Source of the DNA: Lachnospiraceae bacterium
GTDB taxonomy: Bacteria > Bacillota > Clostridia > Lachnospirales > Lachnospiraceae
NCBI GenBank assembly: GCA_014804425.1
Contig: JAAUZV010000003.1
Coordinates: 1 to 55,177 of the forward strand
Length of the DNA stretch: 55,177 nt
Reading direction: 5' to 3'
Shown here piece by piece: positions 33,457 to 41,185 of this stretch. The position numbers and the translations under genes are program-made. Within the stretch, counting starts at the first letter, position 1. Every line of letters begins with the position of its first letter. The notes beneath the pieces are model-generated. The model searched no databases. It saw nothing but the letters and a program-made list of their open reading frames with translations, and was not told where the DNA came from.

Positions 33457-34845
33457 TCACGTTTTCAGAAACTCTACGACCTGCGCAAGCCCCATGCCAT
33501 GAGAAGCCTTGACGAGAATCGTATCCTCCGGCTGTAAGACGGCAGGAAGCTCATTCTCCAGCTCCTCCAGCGTATCGAAATGCAGAATCCGCATTTTTCG
33601 GTCGCTCGTATGCGGTACATCCTTCAGGCTCTCTCTCGCAGCGTCGCACATTTCCTCCGTCAGCGTTCCGACGCCGATCAGCACATCACATTTTCCCTGC
33701 ACCGCATAAGCGCCGATTTCCCGATGGAACTGCCGCTCCTGCGCCCCCAGCTCAAACATATCCCCTAAGATTGCCACACGTCTTGTCGCTGCGCTTGACA
33801 ACAGCTCCAGTGCGCCGCGCACCGATGCGGGGGACGCATTATAACAATCATCAATGATCGTGCGATCCTCCAGACGGATGATATTGCTCCTGCCGCCGAC
33901 CGGCTTCACCGAAACGATCCCCGCCTGAATCTGCTCTATGCCTATCCCTAAGGACATGCCGACCGCCGCAGCGGCAAGTGCGTTATAGACCATATGCACC
34001 CCCGGAAGCGGTATCTGTGCCTCGAAGTCTCCCTGCGGCGTGTGGATACGACAGCGCGTTCCGAACAGTCCGCGGTTTTCAATCTCATCCGCATAATAAG
34101 CATTCTCTTTGGAAAGTCCGAAACAAACGGGCCGGATTCCCTTGACTTCCCGAACGGTACAGAGCTTATCATCATCCCCGTTCAAAAAAATATGCGCCGT
34201 CGGCGACATATAATCAAATATTTCCGACTTTGCTTTCAAAATACCGTCGCGTGTTTGCAGATTTTCCAAGTGGCACTGTCCGATATTTGTTATGACACAA
34301 ATGTCAGGTCTCGCGATCTTACTCAGCCTGTGCATCTCGCCGAACTCGCTGATTCCCATTTCCAGCACCGCCGCCTCATGCTGCGGACCGATCTTCATCA
34401 CGGTCAGCGGCAGCCCGATCTCATTATTATAATTTCCCGCCGTTTTTAACACACAGAATCGCTGTGCCAGCACCGATGCGATCAATTCCTTTGTGCTCGT
34501 CTTACCGACACTGCCGGTAATACCGACAATCGGTATCGACAGCATACGCCGATAGCACTCCGCAATATCCTTTAATGCCTGCAGACTGTTTTTTACTAAT
34601 ATAAACGGCCCCGCCGCATTTTCGGGAACGCGCTCGCAGATCACGCCCAGCGCACCCTTGGCAAATACCTGGGCGATATAGCTGTGTCCGTCCGTCCGTT
34701 CCCCCTTCACTGCAATAAATACGCCGTCCTCTTTCATCTCACGGGAATCGATCACCACATCCCCGGCATTTCGCTCCACCTGTTCTTCATATCCCCGCGC
34801 GTGCAGAATCCCGCTGCACGCCGCTGCCATTTCACGCAATGTCAT
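33457..34845 (-). CDS. murF: UDP-MurNAc-tripeptide--D-Ala-D-Ala ligase
   Basis: Adds the D-Ala-D-Ala dipeptide, completing the UDP-MurNAc-pentapeptide. The 462-residue Mur ligase has the P-loop GITGSVGKTSTKE (near residue 108), the central EMGISEFGEMHRL motif and DDCYNASPASV in the C-terminal half. It lies 38 bases after ddl, which makes its dipeptide substrate. It is the last gene of a three-gene minus-strand operon; only weak hairpins (GGTGT/ACACC and CAGG/CCTG at 33421-33460) could serve as terminator. Confidence 0.95.
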   Translation of the reverse strand: MTLREMAAACSGILHARGYEEQVERNAGDVVIDSREMKEDGVFIAVKGERTDGHSYIAQVFAKGALGVICERVPENAAGPFILVKNSLQALKDIAECYRRMLSIPIVGITGSVGKTSTKELIASVLAQRFCVLKTAGNYNNEIGLPLTVMKIGPQHEAAVLEMGISEFGEMHRLSKIARPDICVITNIGQCHLENLQTRDGILKAKSEIFDYMSPTAHIFLNGDDDKLCTVREVKGIRPVCFGLSKENAYYADEIENRGLFGTRCRIHTPQGDFEAQIPLPGVHMVYNALAAAAVGMSLGIGIEQIQAGIVSVKPVGGRSNIIRLEDRTIIDDCYNASPASVRGALELLSSAATRRVAILGDMFELGAQERQFHREIGAYAVQGKCDVLIGVGTLTEEMCDAARESLKDVPHTSDRKMRILHFDTLEELENELPAVLQPEDTILVKASHGMGLAQVVEFLKT

Positions 34846-34883
34846 TCCTGATCAGACGCTCCTCTCATTTCTGCATCCTGAGC

Positions 34884-35912
34884 TCATTCATATTTCTCCA
34901 TCGATACCTGAATGATCCACTCACACAAAGCTTCAAAATCCATCCCCGTCGCTGCAGCCTCCTGCGGGATCAGTGATGTCGGCGTCATCCCCGGCAGCGT
35001 ATTGCCCTCAAGGCAATAGAAGTGCTCCTGTTCATCCATGATAAAGTCAAAACGCGCATAGGTTCTGATTCCCAGCACATGGTACGCGCGGACCGCGATC
35101 TCCTGCACTTCTCTCGTTTTTTCCTCACTGATCTGTGCCGGACAGGTCTCGATCGAGCTGCCCGCCTGATATTTATTTTTATAATCGTAGAAGCCTTCCT
35201 TCGGAGAGATCTCCACGACAGGAAGCGCCCTTCCCTCCATGACACAGACCGTCAGCTCCCTTCCCTTGATGTACTGCTCCACCAAAAGGTCGCCGCCATA
35301 ACGCGCCGCATCCTGCAAAGCCGAACGATATTCCGTTTCATTGTTTACCATATAAACGCCCACGCTGGAACCGCCGCACGCCAGCTTCACAACGCAGGGA
35401 TACGGCGGCTCGGGCGCCTGCTCCCCCTCCGGCACAAGGATCTCATCCGGTGTCGGAATGTCATGATAACGGAACAGCTTTTTTGTCAGCGTCTTATCCA
35501 TCGCAAGCGCGCTGCTCACATAACCGGTTCCCGTATAACGGATGTGGAACAGGTCGAACGCCGCCTGCAGCTTCCCGTTTTCCCCGTTCTCTCCGTGCAG
35601 CGCCAAAAAAACAATGTCCGCCTTACTGCATATCTCGATCACATTCGGGCCGAAAAACACCTCCGGGTCCCCTTTGCGCATCGCCTTAACCACGGAAATA
35701 TCAGGGCTTTCCGTGCCGACCGCACCGATCCCCTCCGACCAGTCGCGCTCCATGTCAAACACTTCCCCGGCATCGTCACCCTCATAGCCTAAATAAACAT
35801 CAAGCAGTACTGCCTGATGACGCCCGCGAAGCGCCTGATAGATCATGCGCCCGGACATCAGCGACACGTCCCGCTCCATACTTGTTCCCCCTGCTAAAAC
35901 AACGATTTTCAA
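34884..35912 (-). CDS. ddl: D-alanine--D-alanine ligase
   Basis: Joins two D-alanines for peptidoglycan. The 342-residue ATP-grasp enzyme shows the N-terminal LAGGTSMERDVSLMSGRMI, ATP-binding YPCVVKLACGGSSVGVY, the metal-binding FYCLEGNTLPGMTPTSL segment and length within the family range. The Lys-rich NTLPGMT motif is typical of D-Ala-D-Ala ligases rather than D-Ala-D-Lac ligases, but specificity was not tested. It overlaps the upstream lipoprotein gene by four bases (ATGA), so they are translationally coupled, and it is followed by murF. Confidence 0.94.
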   Translation of the reverse strand: MKIVVLAGGTSMERDVSLMSGRMIYQALRGRHQAVLLDVYLGYEGDDAGEVFDMERDWSEGIGAVGTESPDISVVKAMRKGDPEVFFGPNVIEICSKADIVFLALHGENGENGKLQAAFDLFHIRYTGTGYVSSALAMDKTLTKKLFRYHDIPTPDEILVPEGEQAPEPPYPCVVKLACGGSSVGVYMVNNETEYRSALQDAARYGGDLLVEQYIKGRELTVCVMEGRALPVVEISPKEGFYDYKNKYQAGSSIETCPAQISEEKTREVQEIAVRAYHVLGIRTYARFDFIMDEQEHFYCLEGNTLPGMTPTSLIPQEAAATGMDFEALCEWIIQVSMEKYE

Positions 35913-37336
35913 TTTCTCTCCTCCGTTTCTTCCTTCACGATCTCACACATCAGTAAGATCAATGCGGACACCTGCTCCCCGTCATCGGTGAGCATCTCCT
36001 CCGCAAAGCTTGCGCCAAGCGGAAGATAACTCTCCCCGTAAGGATTTCGCCCTAAAAGATAATGTAACTGATTTTCCTGCACCGTCACATATTCATGATT
36101 CGTGATCACATAATTGACAACGGCAAATTTTACCATATCCCCGCACAGCTCGCCGGGATGCTCCGCGGACGTCAGATAAATCTGCTCATTATAATCGGCC
36201 GCAAGCTCCTCCGTCTCGCTCATGATCGTACTGATCACCTTGCTGCACAACGCCGTGTCAACCTGATATTTTGCTGACAGATATGCGATCTTTCCGTAAA
36301 ATTCCATTCCCCCATCATGACTGTCCGTTGCATTTCCCGCGGTCTGCACCAGATATTCCTTTACCGCCGTGTGGTACCGCGCGTAGCCGGTTGCGCGAAA
36401 CAGCTCTGCCGCAGCGTAAAAAGACAGACTCCCATCCGGATCCGTCCGGTCTGTGCCCGCGCTCCTGCTTTTTTCCAAAAGCTTATCATATCCGTTCTGC
36501 GCAGCGGTCAGAAATTCAGCCGATACCGCTGCGTCAACCGCCCGATAATCCTGTGCAAACTTCGCCAAAATTCCCGCGTACGCGCCAAGCTCTCCGATCG
36601 AAAGCGTTTCTATGTCCAGCGTTACAATCTGTCCCGCCCTCTGCGCTACCAGCTCGATCAAGTCCGGTATCGTATTCCCACTGCATCTGCAGCCGGTATC
36701 ATCGCCGAAAATTCCCGTATAATATTCATACGCGATGAGCAGATTCGAGATCGTGCGCGCATCCTCAATCAGCCATTCCGGATCATACGCGCCATTGTCC
36801 CAAAGCCGCTCATAGGAGCCGCAGAGCTGCCGGAACAGATCATCGTAAAGCACATCCCCGATGGCAAACGAATATGACTCTCCGAGCTCGCCCGCACGGA
36901 TATAATAGTTTCCTTCTACCACCATCTCCGTAAACATGCCATAGCACACCGTGCGCTGTAACTGCTCGTCCCTGCCTGCATATTCCATTTTTCCGCTGTA
37001 AACGGTTTCACCCGTTTCCGCATTGATCACCTCATACGTTTGACCGTTTTCCCCACCTATGAAAAAGACAATCTTTGTGCTGCCCGTTTCATATCCGATC
37101 TGGTTCGTCAGCACGGATGGTCTCATACGCGATACCCGGTACTGAATCTGCGGCCGGTTTCCTGTCATACCGACATATCCCGCCTGCACGTTCTCCCCGC
37201 CGTCCTTTTCATCCGCCTGTGGCTGCTGCTTCGCACAGCCGCCCAGCATACAGATACTGAGCAGCAGGACACCCGCCTTTTTCAGCCCGCACACCACTCT
37301 CCCGTGTGCCCGCCTCATGTGTATCCTCATCCTCAA
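35909..37336 (-). CDS. Lipoprotein resembling GH9 with N-terminal Ig-like domain
   Basis: A 475-residue lipoprotein (lipobox LGGC, C34). Residues about 74-160 look like the cellulase Ig-like domain that precedes GH9 catalytic domains (VLTNQIGYETGSTKIVFFIG), and the rest resembles the GH9 alpha-barrel, including HYLLGRNPYGESYL near the C-terminus. The catalytic DAGD motif is not seen; the aligned stretch reads IEDARTIS (190-197), so hydrolysis is doubtful. It overlaps ddl by four bases. A function in wall metabolism or as a binding protein is inferred from context. The start could also be TTG 37342 or ATG 37318. Confidence 0.62.
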   Translation of the reverse strand: MRMRIHMRRAHGRVVCGLKKAGVLLLSICMLGGCAKQQPQADEKDGGENVQAGYVGMTGNRPQIQYRVSRMRPSVLTNQIGYETGSTKIVFFIGGENGQTYEVINAETGETVYSGKMEYAGRDEQLQRTVCYGMFTEMVVEGNYYIRAGELGESYSFAIGDVLYDDLFRQLCGSYERLWDNGAYDPEWLIEDARTISNLLIAYEYYTGIFGDDTGCRCSGNTIPDLIELVAQRAGQIVTLDIETLSIGELGAYAGILAKFAQDYRAVDAAVSAEFLTAAQNGYDKLLEKSRSAGTDRTDPDGSLSFYAAAELFRATGYARYHTAVKEYLVQTAGNATDSHDGGMEFYGKIAYLSAKYQVDTALCSKVISTIMSETEELAADYNEQIYLTSAEHPGELCGDMVKFAVVNYVITNHEYVTVQENQLHYLLGRNPYGESYLPLGASFAEEMLTDDGEQVSALILLMCEIVKEETEERN

Positions 37337-37413
37337 TGTGTCAGCCTCCGTTACTGTTATCCTGTCCTATTCCCATCATAACGCTTCATGATACGCGTCA
37401 TCATATCTAAGAC

Positions 37414-37442
37414 ATTATACTACCGAAAGGCTTTTTGGTAAA
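37414..37442 (-). promoter_or_regulatory. Sigma-A promoter of the GH9-like-ddl-murF operon
   Basis: On the minus strand, TTTACC (37437-37442), a 17-base spacer and TATAAT (37414-37419). It predicts a leader of about 70 bases. Confidence 0.68.
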
Positions 37443-37755
37443 GCATATGTAAACGTACATCTGCGGAGATTTTAACCGGAATCCCGTCCCTGATGTACGT
37501 TTTTCTATGGTGAAGCAATCGACGAAAACAGGTATTTTAACGAAAACAACAGCCCTAGCCAGCCGGACTGTCGTTCGCGCGGACAACAGGTGACCGCCGC
37601 AGGTGAAAAAAAGTAGGAGAATCGATTACGTGTTTTTCGTTCTACCTTATTGTATTCGCCGACGCCGTTTTTGCACCTTGTCCGTACCGCCACCGCGCAT
37701 GAGAGCTGTCCTGCGCCCCATCCGCGCATGCGTCATTCTTATCCGTGCCGCGCGC
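37443..37755. other. Gene-free region with a long inverted repeat and a probable spoIIQ terminator
   Basis: AAACGTACATC (37451-37461) is the complement of GATGTACGTTT (37492-37502), enclosing a 30-base loop and followed by T on the plus strand. CAACAGCCC (37547-37555) and GGACTGTCG (37565-37573) form a stem that, read on the minus strand with G-U pairs, is followed by TTTTCG and could end spoIIQ transcription about 185 bases past its stop. CCGCGCATG occurs twice at about 37696-37733. No supported gene is present. Confidence 0.45.
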
Positions 37756-38739
37756 TTACTGCAAAAGCGTCAGCGGATTGACCGGCTCGCCGTCCTTCGT
37801 CATTGCGAAATACACATTGCTGCCTTCCAGCGAATAATATTTTGTAGGCTCCGCCACCACGCCGATCAGCTCGCCCGTTGCAACATAATCACCCCGTTCG
37901 ACTGCAATCTCCGTCAGCTGCCCGTACGTCAGCTCATAGCCGCTTCCGAGTGTCACCGTGACCGCGTTTCCGATCTCCTCATCATAAAAAACATTGCTCA
38001 CGATTCCGTCGCTTGCCGACGTGATATGCTCGCCCGGCGCTGCCGCGATCACGATTGCCGGACTGTAACGATACTGTCCGAGCGTCGTAAAATATACATA
38101 TCCGTCCATGCTGTAGTTGATCAGCACGTTGCCGACGATCGGCCATGCAAGCGTCTGACCGGCATCAAACTGCAATGTTTCCGCTGCTGTTTCAATCTTG
38201 CTCTGCAGGATCGCCTCGTAATCCATGCCCGCCGCGGTCTCCCGGTCCGCCTGCTGCTGCTCCCCCTCACTGAGATAACTCATGGAGTCCGAAGAATCCG
38301 CTTCCCCCGCATCTGCAAGCCCAATATTTTCCGTCTCATCCGCCTGTGCGTCCGCCTCATCCTCCTGCGCATCGTTCTGCGCGCTCTCAAGACCCGGATT
38401 GACGACTTCTTCCGAGTTTGCCTGCTTATATTCCGCATACATCTCCGGATCAACGTCCATATCGTCATGCTCAATAAAGCCATCCGGAAACGCGTTGTTC
38501 TGCTGTACCTGCTCCTGCTGCCTCGCCGCATCCTCCAGTGCCGAAAAATCAATTCTCTGCTCCCCGCTATCGTCCTTTCCGCGCGTCCCAAGATACACGC
38601 CCGTGAAAGTCAGCGCACCGAGCACCGCGATCGAAGCGCCAAGCATGACCACCTTTTCCTTATTCATCTTTTTCTTACCGATCTGCCGCCCGCGGATCGA
38701 TTTTTTATCGCCATTATCAAGATCAAATCTGTTTCCCAT
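37756..38739 (-). CDS. spoIIQ: SpoIIQ-like sporulation protein, degenerate LytM domain
   Basis: A 327-residue forespore membrane protein: cytoplasmic N-terminus, one transmembrane helix (about 30-50), an acidic linker (about 55-170) and a C-terminal M23/LytM-like domain (about 195-327). SpoIIQ binds SpoIIIAH across the intermembrane space during engulfment. By alignment to the LytM pattern, the HxxxD ligands read S226 and V230, the catalytic His reads Q274 and the HxH reads N308-V-Y310, so the domain is inactive. A sigma-F-type promoter lies in the upstream gap, and spoIID is directly upstream, the usual clostridial order. Confidence 0.82.
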   Translation of the reverse strand: MGNRFDLDNGDKKSIRGRQIGKKKMNKEKVVMLGASIAVLGALTFTGVYLGTRGKDDSGEQRIDFSALEDAARQQEQVQQNNAFPDGFIEHDDMDVDPEMYAEYKQANSEEVVNPGLESAQNDAQEDEADAQADETENIGLADAGEADSSDSMSYLSEGEQQQADRETAAGMDYEAILQSKIETAAETLQFDAGQTLAWPIVGNVLINYSMDGYVYFTTLGQYRYSPAIVIAAAPGEHITSASDGIVSNVFYDEEIGNAVTVTLGSGYELTYGQLTEIAVERGDYVATGELIGVVAEPTKYYSLEGSNVYFAMTKDGEPVNPLTLLQ

Positions 38740-38786
38740 GTCATAACCCCCTGTCAGTTTTTGGATTTTTCACTGTTCATGGGGTT

Positions 38787-38814
38787 AGTTTTTCCCGTAA
38801 TCGTTCTTTTATGC
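38787..38814 (-). promoter_or_regulatory. Probable sigma-F (forespore) promoter of spoIIQ
   Basis: On the minus strand, GCATA (38810-38814), a 14-base spacer and GGAAAAACT (38787-38795) match the GyATA ... GGnnAnAnT pattern of sigma-F/G promoters. The -35 element overlaps the stop codon of spoIID. It lets spoIIQ be expressed in the forespore while spoIID is read in the mother cell. Confidence 0.62.
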
Positions 38815-39786
38815 AATTCTCATAAATACAATTTCGTCAAAAAAATATTTCAATATATCCATACAGGTCCGGCCTTCCTCGGCAAGCATACACGCCTGAT
38901 AAATACTCAGTCCGTACCCGTGTCCGCTTCCGAAACAGATGAAACGCACACCCTCCCCGTTTTCCTCCATCGCAAAATGGGAGGACGGCAAACCAAATAC
39001 CGACCGGAACCGCTCACCGCCGATCCGAAACGAGTCAAAGCCTTCGCCGCTTACGGACAGCGACACCACGTAGCCCGCCTCGTCCCGCTCCTCGATCACG
39101 ATCTGCACCCCGGCGATCGACGTGCTTCCGGTCAGTACCTTTAAGCAGTCAGCCAGCTTTTCGGCAGGATAATCTACGACTGTGCGGTATTCCTGTGCCA
39201 TGAGATCCTGCTCGCAGGAAACGGATTTCCAATGATACGTCTGTCCGTCCGACAACAGTGCCGGGCTTCTCGTATGTCCCGCGCTGATCGGGTGAAAGGC
39301 GGTCTCGATCGGTTTCCCGTCATACGTCATGATAATACCGCGCGTCTCCTCTACCGCCTCCGCATAAACGGCATAATACGTATCATAATATGCTCCCCAT
39401 CGCTCCCTCAGCTCCGCATCGCCTGCGTATCCCTGCACCAGACAGCTCCCGTTCTGCTCAATCTCAAACACCGCCTGCGTCCGCAGAAGAATTGCCATCG
39501 CACGCAGCGCTTCCCTTGGGGAAGCCTCATCCATGACGCTGCTAAGCATGCTGATGAGCGCTGTCTCAAGCGGCACGCTGATACTTCCCGCTTCCTGCTC
39601 GCATAACACGTGATAGGCCGAATCCGTGCGGTCTTCCTCATACTGCGCGCCTGTCCTGCTCTCCTGTTCCGGGCGGATGACGGCAAGAACAACAATCAGC
39701 GGGATAAATAATAGAACAAAAAGAACCACAAGGAAGATTCCCGTGCGGGTTCTCCATGTGGTTCTTTTTTTTACGTATCTGTCCAT
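38809..39786 (-). CDS. spoIID: SpoIID-like protein lacking the catalytic glutamate
   Basis: A 325-residue member of the SpoIID family of peptidoglycan lytic transglycosylases that drive engulfment. It has a short N-terminal cytoplasmic part, one transmembrane helix (about 17-38) and the extracytoplasmic domain. Family motifs visible are VPLE (71-74), EALRAMAILLRTQA (92-105), TAFHPISAGHTRS and GSGHGYGLSIYQA. In the aligned position of the essential glutamate (ASEMP in Bacillus) it has V84 in SSVM. The sequence reads LSSVMDEASPREAL (81-94), so catalysis is doubtful. It lies 52 bases after the EF-hand-like gene and before spoIIQ. Confidence 0.85.
   Translation of the reverse strand: MDRYVKKRTTWRTRTGIFLVVLFVLLFIPLIVVLAVIRPEQESRTGAQYEEDRTDSAYHVLCEQEAGSISVPLETALISMLSSVMDEASPREALRAMAILLRTQAVFEIEQNGSCLVQGYAGDAELRERWGAYYDTYYAVYAEAVEETRGIIMTYDGKPIETAFHPISAGHTRSPALLSDGQTYHWKSVSCEQDLMAQEYRTVVDYPAEKLADCLKVLTGSTSIAGVQIVIEERDEAGYVVSLSVSGEGFDSFRIGGERFRSVFGLPSSHFAMEENGEGVRFICFGSGHGYGLSIYQACMLAEEGRTCMDILKYFFDEIVFMRIA
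39721..39772. repeat. Terminator-like hairpin inside the spoIID 5' coding region
   Basis: AAGAACCACA (39721-39730) pairs perfectly with TGTGGTTCTT (39757-39766), with an inner CCC/GGG stem. On the plus strand it is followed by six more T; on the minus (coding) strand it is flanked by an A-run and TTTTTG, early in the message. It may be chance from the codons for basic residues and the membrane helix, or an attenuator or antisense terminator. Confidence 0.45.
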
Positions 39787-39803
39787 GTCCGCACCCCCGC
39801 ACT

Positions 39804-39811
39804 ATTATATG
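39804..39811 (-). promoter_or_regulatory. Candidate sigma-E -10 element of spoIID
   Basis: CATATAAT on the minus strand resembles the sigma-E -10 (CATACAnT). The -35 region is weak, and the leader would be only about 12 bases, so the assignment is tentative. Read-through from the upstream gene is the alternative. Confidence 0.35.
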
Positions 39812-39838
39812 CGGAAATCGTTTGGGACATACTTATTT

Positions 39839-40996
39839 TTACTTTGCCAGATCGACATGCTGCATGGTGCCGACGTTCCCGTTTTCAAACAGGAACATAC
39901 CGGTCCGGCGGATCACGCCGTTCGCCTCATTCGTCTGCATGTTGTTTAAAGCAAACTCCGTTGCTGCGGAAGCTAAACAGATTGCGCCGACGCCGCGGTC
40001 TTTCAGATGATACAGCTTATCGTTTCCGTGTTCATCTTTTGACCAAATGAGCAGCTTATCAAAAATTTCATCATCCTCATCGATCCATCCGTTGCCGTCG
40101 TCATCATACGCCGCCAAATCGGCAAAGCCGTTGCCGGACGCCGTACCGAACAGCTCGCCGCCGTCGTTGATCTTTCCGTCACCGTTTTTATCAAGCGCCA
40201 GATAACCGCTTTTTGACGAAAGCTTTGAGATCTCATCCAAGATGCCGTCATTGTCAATATCAAACAAAAACTTCTGATCGGACAGCTCTGCGATGTCGGT
40301 GTCCAGATTGATGACGAGCGGGTCGCAAAATTCCGTCTGCTTCGCCGGCGCCTTCGCCTCATAGTATTCCGCAAAGCTTCTTGACATTTTCATGTCAATG
40401 CCGAATTTGATCTCCCTGCCGTCCTTCGTTACGACCGTTCCCTGGGTGGAAAAGGATGTTTGCTCACTTTCATAGCTGCCCGCTGCGCCAACCACCATAT
40501 TCGCGATCGGCTTCGACTTTGCGGGCGCATATTTAATCCTGTCCCCCAAGACCTGCGTCACAAGCGACTCCTGCGTTTCCGTTCTCTGTGCACTGTCTCC
40601 CTGCGCGTTGCCGGACTGCGCACCGTAAACCGCGCCGTCCCTTGTGGTTCCACCTTTTTTTCGGAAAAAAAGATTGAGCAGATGCATGATGGAGGAAATC
40701 CGGATGTCCTCATAGGTCTGCGCACGCCGTTCGCTCCGAATGCTCTGCGCCGAATAAACGTCCGAGCGCATATAACGGAGCTGTGTCATGCTTTGCTTTC
40801 CGTTTCGAAGCTGCGTCATGCTGCCGTAGCTGCTTTTCGTCATACCGGAACCTGACGACCAGCTGTTTACAAAGTTTCCGAAAGAACCGTTTTTTACTAA
40901 GACACCTCCCTGTGCCGCGGCGGATGCTCCCGCCACCTTGACAGAAGAATACCTTCTGGCGGACTCCATTCCTATTTTACTGGAATCAATTCGCAA
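39839..40996 (-). CDS. EF-hand-like calcium-loop protein, unknown function
   Basis: A 385-residue protein without an obvious signal peptide. Three Asp-rich loops of EF-hand or dockerin type lie at residues about 246-257 (DIDNDGILDE), 269-281 (DKNGDGKIND) and 298-310 (DDDGNGWIDEDD), so calcium binding is probable. The N-terminus is Ser/Gly-rich and includes a ten-residue tandem repeat, SMTQLRNGKQ / SMTQLRYMRS (59-78). Such D-x-D-x-D-G proteins occur widely in clostridia without a defined role. It sits directly upstream of spoIID, possibly on the same transcript. ATG 40996 follows an AGGAGG-like site (ATAGGAGGCAGGGTATTTGC). Confidence 0.72.
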   Translation of the reverse strand: MRIDSSKIGMESARRYSSVKVAGASAAAQGGVLVKNGSFGNFVNSWSSGSGMTKSSYGSMTQLRNGKQSMTQLRYMRSDVYSAQSIRSERRAQTYEDIRISSIMHLLNLFFRKKGGTTRDGAVYGAQSGNAQGDSAQRTETQESLVTQVLGDRIKYAPAKSKPIANMVVGAAGSYESEQTSFSTQGTVVTKDGREIKFGIDMKMSRSFAEYYEAKAPAKQTEFCDPLVINLDTDIAELSDQKFLFDIDNDGILDEISKLSSKSGYLALDKNGDGKINDGGELFGTASGNGFADLAAYDDDGNGWIDEDDEIFDKLLIWSKDEHGNDKLYHLKDRGVGAICLASAATEFALNNMQTNEANGVIRRTGMFLFENGNVGTMQHVDLAK

Positions 40997-41147
40997 ATAC
41001 CCTGCCTCCTATTTCGTGCTTTGATGTAAAGGAATTAGCATCGAACGCAATGAAACCTTTCGTCCGCGAATCAAAAGATTTCAAGGAACTGCGATACATG
41101 TTATATATCGTCCGTCTTTTTCAAAAACAAGACCATCATTGCATAAA

Positions 41148-41179
41148 AATACCATCCCGCCATGAAGCAGGATGGTATT
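41148..41179 (-). terminator. Terminator of the aconitase-family gene
   Basis: On the minus strand, AATACCATCCTGC pairs with GCGGGATGGTATT (41167-41179 with 41148-41160; one internal mismatch), followed by TTTTTAT. It begins six bases past the stop at 41186. Confidence 0.8.
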
Positions 41180-41185
41180 CGACGA

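Noticed and set aside
37603-39144. A 513-codon open frame on the plus strand
   Set aside because: It lies antisense to spoIIQ and spoIID, is rich in Arg and His as expected from the complement of acidic coding sequence, and has no ribosome site.
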